Source: Tetramitus jugosus
Taxonomy: Eukaryota > Heterolobosea > Eutetramitea > Acrasida > Vahlkampfiidae
Assembly: GCA_937625935.1 (NCBI GenBank)
Contig: OW569345.1
Coordinates: 124,001-188,000 of the forward strand
Direction of reading: 5' to 3'
DNA length: 64,000 nt
Shown here: one piece after another, positions 30,967-42,035 of the stretch
Layout of the letters: each line of letters begins with the position of its first letter
How positions within the stretch are numbered: the stretch's first letter is position 1
The notes under the pieces: model-generated
The model's input: only the letters and a program-made list of their open reading frames with translations
Database searches by the model: none
Told to the model about the DNA's origin: nothing
Translations under genes and position numbers: made by a program

Positions 30967-33900
30967 ATGTCCAACCACGTTGACAACAAAAAGCAATACT
31001 CTGTCGAGGATGAAGAAAAGCGCGAAAACAAAAAACGACGACAAACATCATCCTCTCTCAACAACAACAACATGAACAACAATAGCAGTATCACAACAAC
31101 TGACTTTCAACAACAAGCAAAACGTTTCAAGCTCACTCATGTAAATGTGACTGAGAGAGAGGAACCACTAGCCAATTATCAAAAAATACTGATGCCCCTT
31201 ATCGACAATAATGAAACAACAATATCAACAACAGAAGCAACAGAAACAATGACCAGTGATGCCACAATAGAAGAGTCATTATCATCATCATCATCACCTA
31301 TGGATCAATCAAATGCAAAAGTCAATACAGCAGCTGCTGAAATAGAACAACTAGATGCACCTACTACTACTTTACCGTTATCATCATCATCAACATCTAA
31401 TATTGAACTCACAATTGACAATCGCAGTGAAGAAAAAAATGATGGACAAAGTGAGCTCACGGACTCAGTGAAAGAAAACGACTCTCTCACCGTAAAATAT
31501 GAAAACTTAAGCGAGAGTAGTAACAACACAACAACAGATGCGACAACAGAGACAATAATGTTGATAGAGAGTGATGAACACGATGAGTTCAATGTCGAGG
31601 ACATGGGAGACGAGTATTGCAATGTGGAGGATTTTGTTGATGAGGAAGAAGACGATGGAGAAGCGATTGGTGAAAGTGTGAGTGAAGCAACGAGTGACAA
31701 TCACAGTCATGAAATTGACCCATCTTCCATTGATTATTTTGTCGACATGTTTCAATTGCCAGAGGAGTGCAAAGACATTTTCAAGAGCCGAAACATTCAT
31801 CAATTGTATGATTGGCAGCAACAAGTGTTGAAGAAGATGATGGAGACGAAATGTGAGAAAAGTTTGTTGTACTCTCTATCGACCAGTGCAGGAAAAACCT
31901 TGGTGAGCGAATTTCTACTATTGTATACATGTCAAGTGAGACGGAGGAACGCTATGCTTGTTTTGCCCTATGTGTCAATTGTGGAGGAGAAGAAGGCTAG
32001 TTTAGACTTGTTTGCCGAGTTTTTAAATTTTCATGTGGAGTGTTACTATGCCAACAGAGGAACTTGGCCTGTTCCTGCATTGAGAGATGGTGAGCCGACC
32101 TTTGTGTTTATTACGACGATAGAGAAAGCAAATGCCGTCATTAACGAGTTATTGGAGACTGATAGATTGCACGAACTGGGTTGCATAGTTGTTGATGAAT
32201 TGCACATGATAGGTGACCAGCGCTCTACTGGCAATAATTTAGCCACAAAATCACGAGGAATACTATTGGAGAGTTGTCTAACAAAGGTGAATTACTGGAA
32301 CAGGTTTAAGACGTCGGAAGACAAACGGCCGATACAAATTGTTGGTATGAGTGCTACGATTCCCAACTTACAAAATCTAGCGACGGAATGGTTGGACGCT
32401 GAATTGTATCAATCTAACTTTCGACCCGTTCCTCTACAGGAGCATTATGTTATTGGACCTCGGGTATTTAATTCGCAGAATGAAATGATTCGAGATTTAA
32501 GTAAGTCAGACCCGATTCCTCGAGATAGAGATTTCTGTATAAAGCTATGCTCAGAAGTTATACCAGAGTTTAGCTGTATTGTGTTCTGTCCCACGAAGCG
32601 AATGTGCGAACAAACAGTGTCACATATAGGTTCACTACTCCCTAGGGATGCACTTCAAAAGATGAAAGATCATCGAGTCGAGGAAAAGACGAATCTCGTT
32701 GAGGAGTTGGAAGTTTTATGGGGAGGGCAAGAACAGGGGAGTAATCGTCAGCTTTTAGCCAAATTTATACCTTATGGAATAGTATTTCATCATTCCGGAT
32801 TGACATCAGAGGAGAGAGTCTTGATAGAGAAAGCATTTCAAGATCGGATCATTTGTGTCATATGTGCCACTTCAACTCTTGCTGCAGGAGTTAATCTTCC
32901 TGCTCGGCGAGTGCTCTTCAGAACACCTAAAATTGCCCAAGAACTACTGACCGTGGCTAGATATCGTCAGATGGCAGGTAGAGCTGGGCGAGCAGGTATC
33001 GATGATTATGGCGAATCGTATATGATTATTACAGGAGACAAAGAAGAGCAAAAGAGTGCAATAGAACTGCTCCACAAAACTTTAGACAATTGTGTGAGCC
33101 AATCATTTGTGACTACCGCGAATGATGAATCTGAAAACTTTACAGAAACGGATGAAAATGTCCATGGGATTGCAAAGTTGGTGCTTGAGACCTTCAGTTC
33201 TGGATTATGTAGTAATTTAAGCGAAGTTAAGTCTTTCGCCAAATGTACTCTGTTTTGGCATGTTAATGCAAGCCAAAACGATAGTCTACAAGCTCGTTTT
33301 TTGAAAGCATTCGATCTAGCGTGTCAATATCTGATCAATTCCAAGATTATAGGAGATCGCAATGACAGTAGTCAGCAGAGCAGTAAAGACAACTCTACGT
33401 CTACCTCTCCTTCTCAAAAAGGCGAATATGGGATTACACCACTTGGAATGGCCATTTACAAAAGTTCATTCTCACTCGAGGAGGCAACATTTCTTTCTTC
33501 TCAAATTATGAGAGCTCAAGATGAAGGTATCATCTTATCTGATGAGTTGCACATGTGTTTTTTGTTGACTCCTGTTGGAGATGGTGTGCTAATAAGTCCA
33601 AACTGGAGCGCTTTTTTGGGAGTTTACAACAAGATGACACCTATCAGGCAAAAAATTAGTAAGGCTGTTGGGCTTCAAGACTCTATCTTGTTTGACAAAG
33701 CATATAGCAGAGGATCAAAGGAAATCAAAACAATCGAAGATGTGAAGAGGGAATTGATTGCGAAACGATTTTATAATGCTCTAATTCTGTGCGATGTCAT
33801 CAACGAAGAACCGATAACGGAGGTTGCCAAAAAGTACGGCATCTATAATACTGGTGATATTCAAACACTCATGACACAGTCATCCATGTTTAGCAATATG

Positions 33901-34401
33901 ATGCATACTTTTTGCAGTAATTTGTCATGGAACTGTCTGGATGTGTTGATTAGACAGTTCACTGATAGGATTGCCTATGGTGTGAGGGCTGAATTGTTGG
34001 AGTTAGCACAGATTTCTGGTGTAAGTGCATCACTTGCCCGGGTGCTCTTCAATTTAGGGTTAAAAACACAAGTTGAACTCGCTCAGAAAACGTGGAAGGA
34101 ACTATTGGAACTGGTTCAGAACTACACAACCACTAGTAACTCCAATAATCAGTCATCAGCTCGGGAGTTGATTGGCTTGCTCACCACTGATCCGGAATCT
34201 TGTGTTCAAGGTATCGTTAGAGATGTCAAACAAACTCTCAATAAGAAGGCAACACAATTGAGAAGGCTTGCTGATGAATGCGATCAACAAATTGATGACA
34301 ACTACGATGATCATTCTGATGTAGAGGAGGGCACCATTATTTTTGACGATTCATTTGACGAAGGTATAACACGTGAAGGAAATTTGCTGCCCGACTTCTG
34401 A
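30967..34401 (+). CDS. HELQ/POLQ-type superfamily 2 DNA helicase
   Basis: 1144 residues from ATG 30967; the frame is also open upstream without an ATG, so a first exon may be missing. The N-terminal 250 residues are Asn/Thr/Ser/Glu rich. Walker A is STSAGKT (Thr at 306), the DEAH box is DELHM (residue 410), motif III is GMSATIPNLQN, and MAGRAGRAGID (669-679) is motif VI. The Ski2-like winged helix and ratchet follow, then a helix-hairpin-helix-like C-terminus. HELQ acts at stalled forks and crosslinks and in end joining. No polymerase domain is present, so it is HELQ rather than POLQ. Confidence 0.88.
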   Translation: MSNHVDNKKQYSVEDEEKRENKKRRQTSSSLNNNNMNNNSSITTTDFQQQAKRFKLTHVNVTEREEPLANYQKILMPLIDNNETTISTTEATETMTSDATIEESLSSSSSPMDQSNAKVNTAAAEIEQLDAPTTTLPLSSSSTSNIELTIDNRSEEKNDGQSELTDSVKENDSLTVKYENLSESSNNTTTDATTETIMLIESDEHDEFNVEDMGDEYCNVEDFVDEEEDDGEAIGESVSEATSDNHSHEIDPSSIDYFVDMFQLPEECKDIFKSRNIHQLYDWQQQVLKKMMETKCEKSLLYSLSTSAGKTLVSEFLLLYTCQVRRRNAMLVLPYVSIVEEKKASLDLFAEFLNFHVECYYANRGTWPVPALRDGEPTFVFITTIEKANAVINELLETDRLHELGCIVVDELHMIGDQRSTGNNLATKSRGILLESCLTKVNYWNRFKTSEDKRPIQIVGMSATIPNLQNLATEWLDAELYQSNFRPVPLQEHYVIGPRVFNSQNEMIRDLSKSDPIPRDRDFCIKLCSEVIPEFSCIVFCPTKRMCEQTVSHIGSLLPRDALQKMKDHRVEEKTNLVEELEVLWGGQEQGSNRQLLAKFIPYGIVFHHSGLTSEERVLIEKAFQDRIICVICATSTLAAGVNLPARRVLFRTPKIAQELLTVARYRQMAGRAGRAGIDDYGESYMIITGDKEEQKSAIELLHKTLDNCVSQSFVTTANDESENFTETDENVHGIAKLVLETFSSGLCSNLSEVKSFAKCTLFWHVNASQNDSLQARFLKAFDLACQYLINSKIIGDRNDSSQQSSKDNSTSTSPSQKGEYGITPLGMAIYKSSFSLEEATFLSSQIMRAQDEGIILSDELHMCFLLTPVGDGVLISPNWSAFLGVYNKMTPIRQKISKAVGLQDSILFDKAYSRGSKEIKTIEDVKRELIAKRFYNALILCDVINEEPITEVAKKYGIYNTGDIQTLMTQSSMFSNMMHTFCSNLSWNCLDVLIRQFTDRIAYGVRAELLELAQISGVSASLARVLFNLGLKTQVELAQKTWKELLELVQNYTTTSNSNNQSSARELIGLLTTDPESCVQGIVRDVKQTLNKKATQLRRLADECDQQIDDNYDDHSDVEEGTIIFDDSFDEGITREGNLLPDF

Positions 34402-34630
34402 AACAATTGGAACAGCATCATCTGACTCAAGGAGAAGCTAAAACTGACTCAGGTTTGTATTCATCAAGGAGTTGATTTCTATTTTGAACCAAAACTCCGC
34501 TTGGTGTCGGACCAATGTCCATCAATACAATCCCCAAGGATTTGGGTTATGTTGTATAAATGTGAATGTCATTTGGCGAAAACGGAGGAAGAAACACAAA
34601 ACCAAACAAGAACAGATTAACTATTTGAGA

Positions 34631-35209
34631 ATGAATACTACTTTCCTTTTACTCATTGCCATCGTAATTGCTTTCATTGGATTTACTTCCTGCTCTGTCC
34701 AAACTCTCTACTGTGGAAAGACCCAATGCCCTGCAAAGGATTTATGCTGCAGATACAATGTGATTGGAAATCGTCAACAGTGCTACAACCCTTACACTCA
34801 TTCCTGCTTAGCTGACAAGTACAAGCCAAAGCAGAACTGCCTTTGTGCAAAGTATGATAGATGTTGCAATGGAGTATGCTACAACACTGTGAGATACTTT
34901 TGTGACTTGAAAACGGGTACCATCAAACAAAGACTCCGTTTGACCAAAGTTGCAAGAAAAACAACTTATACCAACCCAAATCAATGTGGAACTTTTCAAT
35001 GCTCCTCCTCTGATTCATGTTGCCACAATAACATTGTTGGTGCATACAGAGAAGTATGTTATTCTACCGCGACTCATGTGTGCACTGCTGACCAATACAA
35101 GCCATCTTACAATTGTCTCTGTGGAGTTCGTGATGCTTGTTGCAATGGAGTTTGCTTCGACAAGTATCTCTACAAGTGCAGCTATGGAAAAGTGGTTCAA
35201 TTGAAGTAA
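34631..35209 (+). CDS. Secreted protein of two tandem 12-cysteine modules
   Basis: 192 residues from ATG 34631 (the frame is open upstream, but this ATG directly precedes the signal peptide TTFLLLIAIVIAFIGFTSC). Two modules of about 66 residues follow. Each has 12 Cys in the order C-x4-C-x5-CC-x10/11-C-x7-C-x10-C-x-C-x5-CC-x3-C-x7-C. Sequences such as YKPKQNCLC and YKPSYNCLC repeat between the modules. A basic linker separates them. No known family was recognised. The even cysteine number and secretion signal imply a disulfide-rich extracellular or vesicle protein. It lies 3' of HELQ on the same strand. Confidence 0.75.
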   Translation: MNTTFLLLIAIVIAFIGFTSCSVQTLYCGKTQCPAKDLCCRYNVIGNRQQCYNPYTHSCLADKYKPKQNCLCAKYDRCCNGVCYNTVRYFCDLKTGTIKQRLRLTKVARKTTYTNPNQCGTFQCSSSDSCCHNNIVGAYREVCYSTATHVCTADQYKPSYNCLCGVRDACCNGVCFDKYLYKCSYGKVVQLK

Positions 35210-35485
35210 CACTTCTCTTTATAAATCAAACTTCTGTCATTCACGTTCCCTATTAGTGGTTAGTTGCACTTATATGTATGTAACCAGTCATTCTCGGAAA
35301 GCGCCTTGTAAAACTGGTGCTTCCATTTCTTCTTGAAGTAGATAGCAATCGTGAAATGGTTTCAATCTTGAAAAGGAAGGATCAGAATAGAGTATCCAAC
35401 ATTGGAATTATTCCATTGGTATTGCAGCTTGAGCTGAATCCTACTTAAGTTGATTTTTATTTTCTTCTGGGAATGCGTCTCAACT

Positions 35486-37685
35486 TTACATGGAACCATT
35501 ATCATCAGACAAAAATGTTGTGAAGGGTGTCAAAAGCTGTTGGAATGTCTGCTGTCGTGGTTGTTGAAAGTGTTGGTTAGGTTGTTGGGGCTGGACAGAG
35601 TCACTGTAGTGATGGTTTGGTTGTTGCATCATTGTCAGTTGTTCCTGTTGCCTCATCACAAAATCTGTCAACATATTCACATCAAAACCAGTGAGGTAAT
35701 TAGGTCGTGGCTCAGGGTACACCATTGGTGGATAAAATACTGGTGCTGCGTCTGTGTTACCACCACTGCTACTAATACTGCTGCTGCTGCTATTATTTGG
35801 ATTGCTTGCGTTGTAATGAGAGTTTTCAAACATTGCCTGGTTGACCAATGAGAGTCTCATTGATGGCTCACGTTGTTGCTGCTGCTGCAGGACAGGAGGA
35901 TTGCCATATGATGATGCAGAGGAGGAGGAGGAGGGCGATGACAGCAAGGGTGGAGATGGTTGCTGATACATGACTGATTGTTGGTTTTGTACTACCGGAA
36001 CCGATGACAAGAATGGTTGTTGATGCTGCTGATGCTGTTGTTGTTGTTGTGGAGCTGAGATGGTAGAGTGATAGATTGTTGATGGCACGGCAGCTGGTTG
36101 AAGCTGATGAGAGTGGTTCGATGAATGATTCACTAGCTGGAAGGGCGATGCACCTACCAAGTTATTCAGGAGTGATGCTTGCTGTTGTTGTTGAATCTGA
36201 TTGAGAGGCTGATGATGAATGACAGAATGAGGTTGAGACAACGATTGAGTAGGTTGTTGTTGTTGTTGAAGAGATGATGAAGATGGAGGTGAATGAGACA
36301 ATGATGGTGATGGTAGTGGTAATGGCTGAGTGACCAAGGTTGTTTGTGGAGGAGAACCGCTTGTTGTTGTAATCATGGTCGTAGAGGGATGAACCAGTGG
36401 AACTGAACCACCAGTTACCTCTTCAAAGGCAACTGTTGTTGGATAGACGGCATTCCGTATGATCATTTTCGTGTCTGTCATATGATTATCATTATTGTAA
36501 TTCTCTTCTTGATTCATGGCATATGGATGGCTGCTTTGATCATTACTACTGTAACTACTCCGAGTGTTGTTCTGTGGAGGACTGCCGACAGCACCACTAT
36601 TGTTGTTGCTGTTCATACTGTAATAGATACGAGCAACTGGTTCCCCATTTGCTCTATTCACAAAACTATTGCTCGATGCAGTAACGGCCTCATGGTTATT
36701 GTGGGTTGTTGTCTTTGTGTGACTGACGCTACCCGTGTTGTTTTTCGTGATTCGATTAATCGTTTCACGGAATGATACCTTTTGTGATGAAGGAGGCCCC
36801 AAACCATGACCATTGTTGACCAACATTTTAGGTTTTGGTTTCCCGTCCAATCCTGCACTCATCATGAGTTCATACACGAGCTTGTCTGCCGATAGTCTCA
36901 TTGTTGTCTTGTGTTCAAACTGGTCAACAATCCAACCATCTTCCCAATAGTCCAACAACTCCAAATCTGACCAAACAAAACTCTGTTCAAAGTGACTCGA
37001 AATGCGAACAAATTGTAATTTTGAGCCCCAACGCAAGAGCATGCAGCTCTTGACGAGTCGAACCTTGGATTTGATGACCATTTGTGCAGATTCTTTGCCT
37101 TCTGATTGTAGATCCGATGTGGGCAGCATATCCATCATGCAACTCCTCTCCAGAACATGTCTGGGAATACCACTGGCCTTAATATAGGCCAAATTGGCTC
37201 CAATGCACTCAAATGTCTGTGAATTCCAAATGACAATCGGTCGCTTGAGATCTCCTGGTATATTGCGCCATAAATTAATGGAAAACTCGTTTGTTGTCGG
37301 TGCACGAACAGTCATCATAATGTTGGATCGATTGTCATTTCCAGATGCATTCAAGCACTCCATTTCCTCTACTCCTTCTTCTTCTTCATCATCACCATCA
37401 TGAACAACATGAACATCATTCTCTCTATAATCTTCCATTATTGATTCATTGACATGTTCGTACGAACGATGATTCATCTCATCATCATTATCATTATTAT
37501 TATCATTATTATTATCATAACTGTCATCACTGTCCAATTGCACATGATGATGACTCGTCTTGTTTGATTTTATGCGACGATGGTGGAACCGTTGTTTCAG
37601 TTCATTGTTCTGTGCACTCAATTGTTCAATTTTAGATTGTGCAATCCGTAGTTGTTCTTGCAAGAACTCTACACTCATATTATTC

Positions 37686-37722
<37 letters not shown>

Positions 37723-38251
37723 GATTCATACTTGTTGCATTTCCAACAGAAATGCTTATTGATGATTCATTGTTATTATTGTTATTGTTATTTACAATTA
37801 CTTCACTCTTGAGTGATAGAGGTGGTGGAGATGGAGTATTAGATGGTGTTTTTGTGTGATTTAGATGTTGTGGTGAAGAAGCATTCGTCAAAGAAGTAGA
37901 TCTTTTCTTATTGTTGCTGTTGTGATGGTGACTATGACTGCTACTACTGCTGCTTTCATACTCTCTGCATGTTCTGTTTCGGGAGATACAGTTGGCACAA
38001 GGTCTCTCCCCGTCGCACTTTGTGTGAGATTTTCGACAGTGATGACAACTTTTTTTCTTCTTGATTTTGTTGGTGCCGCCAGCAGAGGCGATCACACTGT
38101 TGGTTGAATGAATGAAAATGGTCGGTGTAAAGGTGGTTGTTTTTTTGTTACTTGTCTGATTATGTGTGTCGTCATTTGTTGTTACATCGTTGCCAATAAT
38201 TGGCGACGATGGAAGAGAGTTGTTGTTATTGTTGTCGTGACTTGTCAACAT
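35486..38251 (-). CDS. Zn2Cys6 transcription factor with PAS-like domain
   Basis: 921 residues. The zinc cluster is at residues 69-95 with the six cysteines C69-x2-C72-x6-C79-x5-C85-x2-C88-x6-C95, which matches the fungal Gal4-type spacing. A lysine run KIKKKKS precedes it. Long Gln runs and a coiled-coil segment (IAQSKIEQLSAQNNELKQRF) follow. A PAS-like domain at about residues 330-440 contains VIWNSQTFECIGANLAYIKA. The C-terminal half is Gln/Ser/Asn rich. This layout resembles the ERT1/AcuK type of fungal regulators. Binding site and signal are unknown. Such factors are mostly known from fungi and some amoebae. Confidence 0.85.
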
Positions 38252-38939
38252 TTTTTTTGGTTGGTTGGGAGAGGACTCTGCTGTGTCTGGAAAGTTTTTA
38301 CCTGGTAAGTTGAGTTGAAGTGTTCCAGTGGTGGTGAAATAATGATGGTTGATTTTGTAGCTCTCCAGAAAAAAAGGCGATTCGTAGCGGGGCTGGCACA
38401 GTATAATTCTCTCTGGAGACGTTTATATTGGAGTTGTTGTCTCGAGATATTTTGTTGTTGCTTGGGGGTGCGTACAAATTCGTTCGTTTCTCTCTGGTGC
38501 AGCCAAGGCTGGATTCGAGTGAGTGCAAAAGTTTTTTGGGTATTGTCATTGTTCGCCTTATTTCCCGACTCTTGATTGATGCGATGCATATCTGGAAATA
38601 AGTCACAAAACTGTGGCTGCAAAACTGCACAATTGGCGATGAACAGGCAACAAGAGACATCACCAACACCAGACAATGATAAATGCAGAAAGCTTTCTCT
38701 CCAGAAGGAAAATACAACTGCTCAATTCTTATGGATTGGAGTTCTCGCACTGTGCTCATCATACCCACCCCATCAATAACAAACAATCCATCTCGTAATT
38801 GAACGCTCACACGAGGAGAAATCTGCTTTTCGCCGATTTGAATTTTTTTTGCCAATTTTTTTTTGCAATCAACAAAACAACAATCACACTTGTGATCAAC
38901 AGAGAGTAGCCGTAGCATCATCAGTACACAACAAGAATC
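38252..38939. promoter_or_regulatory. Divergent region between Zn2Cys6 and DNAJC21 genes
   Basis: 688 bases holding both promoters. A minus-strand frame runs open across the whole region and beyond, which is listed separately as a possible gene. A-rich leaders precede the DNAJC21 start. Confidence 0.3.
38298..38762 (-). CDS. Possible small protein, about 154 residues, no known domain
   Basis: The minus strand lacks a stop from 38298 up to 39128, crossing the DNAJC21 start. The part outside DNAJC21 begins at the internal Met codon at 38762 (MMSTVRELQSIRIEQLYFPS). No domain is recognisable. A run of more than 200 codons in an AT-rich spacer is less likely by chance, but nothing else supports a gene. 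Confidence is low. Confidence 0.2.
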   Translation of the reverse strand: MMSTVRELQSIRIEQLYFPSGEKAFCIYHCLVLVMSLVACSSPIVQFCSHSFVTYFQICIASIKSREIRRTMTIPKKLLHSLESSLGCTREKRTNLYAPPSNNKISRDNNSNINVSRENYTVPAPLRIAFFSGELQNQPSLFHHHWNTSTQLTR

Positions 38940-40715
38940 ATGACCAAAGTCAAACAATGTCTCTACGAAGTTCTCGGCGTCGAACAAACAGCCAGCACTG
39001 ATGACATTAAACGAGCTTACAAGAAACTTGCCTTCAAATGGCATCCCGACAGAAACAACAACTCTGAGGAGAGTACTGACATGTTTCACGCACTTCAGAA
39101 CGCGTATGAAATCTTGACTGATGACCAAGAACGTTCATGGTACGATGATAATCGGGCGAGTATTCTCCGATCGACTTCATCCAATTACAAGAGCTTTGAT
39201 ATTGATGAAGCAGCGACTTTTATCAATATTTTTGAGTATTTTGGAAGTGGATGCTATGATTCGAATTTTGATGAGAAGAAAAAACCCAATTTCTACAGTG
39301 TGTACAACTATGTGTTTGAAAAGTTGGCTGAAGAAGAGTTGGAGTTTTCCAAGACATCGACCCCTACTTCGTCGTCGGCGTCCAAGAATGCCAAGAACAA
39401 CAATACGAGTGAAGATTACTATTTCAATAATCAGAGATTCCCAAAGTTTGGTGGTTCGAATTTTGATGCTCAAAAAGTGATTCGTTTCTATACGATTTGG
39501 GGCAAGTTTAACACGAAGAAGACGTTTGGATGGGTGTCTCAGTACAATGTGAACGATGCTACGAATAGACGAGAGAGACGATATGTCGAACAGGAGAATG
39601 AACGAATTCGGAACGAGGCCAAACGAAAATTCAATGACAATATTCGTGAGTTGATGCTGTTTTTGAAGAAGCGCGATCCTCGATGGATCCATATTCAACA
39701 GGAAAAGTTGAGAGAGGAGGAGGAGAAGAAGAGAGCAAGGAAACAAAAGGAGGAAGAGGAGGAAGAGATTCGAAAGGAGATGGAACGGTTGAAGCAAGAA
39801 GAGTTGAAGCGAAGGCAACAAAAATTGCTCGAAGAGGAAAGTGACTATGATGAAGAGGATGACGAAGAGTACGACGATGAAGATGGCTCCGAGGAGGAAG
39901 AGGAAGATGAGCTCGAGGCATATTATGCTGCCACCGCAAAGAAACAAAAGAAGAAAAAGTTTGAATCGGATGATGAGAGCGAAGAGGAGCAGGTAGTTGA
40001 TCAACAAGTGGACGAAGAGAACGAGCAAGTTGCCTCCGATGCAGAAGAGGATCAAGAGGAGGAAGATGAACAAGATGAGATCGATGAGATTGAGCAATTT
40101 GATCAAAAGGTCCAAGAGCAGCTCGATATCAATGATTCTAAAGAGTTGGAGTCAGAGGATGAAGATGAAATCTTAAAGAAGCTACAGAAGAAGCTAAGTA
40201 AGAAGAACAAAAAGAAGAAGGGAGTATTCTCTTTGGAGGAAAATTTAAGAGATGAAGAGGAACAAGTTTCCATTAATCAACATGTTTCATCTGATGACGA
40301 GGAACCAGCCGTGACTTCCAAGCGGAACAACAAGAAAGTAAGAGCCAAGCAAGCAAAACAGCAGAAACAACAACCTCCAAAGGAGGAGGTGCTAGAAGAA
40401 GCTGAGCCAGCCAACCAAACTACGCCTGCAGATGAAGATTGGGATGATGAAGAACAAGCTAACAAACGCAACAAGAAGAATAAGAAAAAGGGATCAAAGA
40501 AAGACAAGACGCCTGTGCCTTCAACAGAAGACAGTGACACAATCTTAAAGTGCAATGTTTGTGGAGAGTCATTCACTTCCAAGAACAAACTGTTTCTACA
40601 TGTGAAGGAGAAGGGTCATGCGATTGCTGTTCGGCTCAGTGCCGAAGAAGCGAAGCAAATTCTAGAGAAGGAATCGAAAAAGGGAGGTAAGAAGAAGAAA
40701 AAGGGCAAGAACTAA
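38940..40715 (+). CDS. DNAJC21: DnaJ/Hsp40 of the DNAJC21 (Jjj1) type
   Basis: 591 residues. The J domain is at residues 5-70 with HPD in KWHPDRN. A region typical of DNAJC21 follows ([20 protein letters not shown] and [15 protein letters not shown]), then long acidic and Lys-rich tracts. One C2H2-type finger lies at about residues 537-562 ([23 protein letters not shown]). Members of the family have two fingers; here the first is missing and its place is taken by an acidic stretch. The protein helps remove shuttling factors from cytoplasmic pre-60S ribosomes with Hsp70. Confidence 0.9.
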   Translation: MTKVKQCLYEVLGVEQTASTDDIKRAYKKLAFKWHPDRNNNSEESTDMFHALQNAYEILTDDQERSWYDDNRASILRSTSSNYKSFDIDEAATFINIFEYFGSGCYDSNFDEKKKPNFYSVYNYVFEKLAEEELEFSKTSTPTSSSASKNAKNNNTSEDYYFNNQRFPKFGGSNFDAQKVIRFYTIWGKFNTKKTFGWVSQYNVNDATNRRERRYVEQENERIRNEAKRKFNDNIRELMLFLKKRDPRWIHIQQEKLREEEEKKRARKQKEEEEEEIRKEMERLKQEELKRRQQKLLEEESDYDEEDDEEYDDEDGSEEEEEDELEAYYAATAKKQKKKKFESDDESEEEQVVDQQVDEENEQVASDAEEDQEEEDEQDEIDEIEQFDQKVQEQLDINDSKELESEDEDEILKKLQKKLSKKNKKKKGVFSLEENLRDEEEQVSINQHVSSDDEEPAVTSKRNNKKVRAKQAKQQKQQPPKEEVLEEAEPANQTTPADEDWDDEEQANKRNKKNKKKGSKKDKTPVPSTEDSDTILKCNVCGESFTSKNKLFLHVKEKGHAIAVRLSAEEAKQILEKESKKGGKKKKKGKN

Positions 40716-40832
40716 TCTAATCCAATCTCATAAAATCATCCCTCCCTGACAATATAACACGCGATCAAAAAAACAAAATCGCGCTCAAAAAACATTTCCC
40801 CGCAAAGATCACAAAAAAATTCGATAAAAAAA

Positions 40833-41920
40833 ATGTCAACAACAGCGACTGCAACTTCACAACAACAACAACAATTATCAGACAGAGAAGCTCAAATCTA
40901 TGATCGACAAATTAGACTGTGGGGAGTCGAATCTCAACAACGCATCTCCAAATCCAGTGTTCTCATCTATGGTGTCAATGGTCTAGCCGCTGAAATTGCA
41001 AAAAACATTGTTTTGGCAGGTGTTGGGTCTGTTCATCTCATGGACAATCAAACTGTGGATTATCCTCTGTTGGGCACCAACTTTCTCATCCATGAAAATC
41101 ACTTGAATCACAATAGGGCACTTGCCAGTGTACAAAATTTGCAAGAATTGAATCCGTTGGTCAAGGTGAGTGCAGAAGAAGCTTCCATTGAAGAAAAACT
41201 GTCCAATGATGCGTTTTGGTCACGGTTCAGCATTGTGTTTCTGTGCAATGTCAAATTGAGTGAGCAAATCAAGGTGAATGACATTTGTCGCCGTAGAAAC
41301 ATTTTGTTTTTTAGTGCAGAGACGTTTGGATTGTTGGCCACCATGTTTCAAGACGCGATTTCATTTGATTATCATGTCAAGAATCCAACAACCAAGGAAA
41401 CAAAGTCATTTCACAAGGATTACATATCGTTGAGTGAAGCTCTATCGACCAACTTGTCAAGTGTGAATCGATTGAGCAAGACTTGGATTGGCGTACAATG
41501 TAAGTGTGTTTGTGTTTGCTTTGTTTTTGGCCTATATGTGTGTCTTTTATGATTTTTCTAATCTTATTGTGTTTGTGTGATCCATCATTCATTGGAACTA
41601 AAGGTCTAAAAGAGTACATGAATGACAAGAATGAGAAACCAACACCAAGTGATACTGCTACATTCACAGAGTACAAGAATACTGTATTTTTACCAAAGTA
41701 CAATCTGTCATCGAATCAACTGCCTGATTCATTTGTGCAAGTTCTGTGTCAACATGCAGGTGCAGAGCTGAGTGCCATTTGTGCTCAAGTCGGAGGTATC
41801 GCTGCTCAAGAAATCATAAAGGTTATCAGTAGAGATGCCGAACCGATTGACAACTATTTTGTGTATGATGGAGTGGAGAACTTTATTGGCTTCGTTGAGA
41901 GAATCTATCCAAAAAAGTAA
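40833..41920 (+). CDS. SAE1: SUMO-activating enzyme subunit 1 (AOS1), two exons
   Basis: Exons are 40833-41499 and 41604-41920 (donor GTAAGT, acceptor AAAG), giving 327 residues; human SAE1 is 346. After a Ser/Thr/Gln start, REAQIYDRQIRLWGVESQQR opens the E1 half. The nucleotide-fold segment VLIYGVNGLAAEIAKNIVLAG lacks a catalytic Cys, as expected for subunit 1. The C-terminal part contains GGIAAQEIIKVISRDAEPI and ends in a NYFVYDGVEN motif. With UBA2 it adenylates SUMO. ULA1/NAE1 is the main alternative, but the short length and motifs fit SAE1. Confidence 0.88.
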
Positions 41921-42035
41921 AATCTCAAACTGTTGTTGTGCAACAACTCGCATGACACACTTTATACTTTACATTGAATTATTTTTCATTGCATCCGTCC
42001 GTCGTTACTATTTTTTGTTTGTTAATATTATACTA

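Noticed and set aside
39177-40115. 312-codon minus-strand open frame
   Set aside because: It lies wholly antisense to the DNAJC21 coding region, is Leu/Phe rich as antisense of Glu/Lys-rich sequence, and has no domain.
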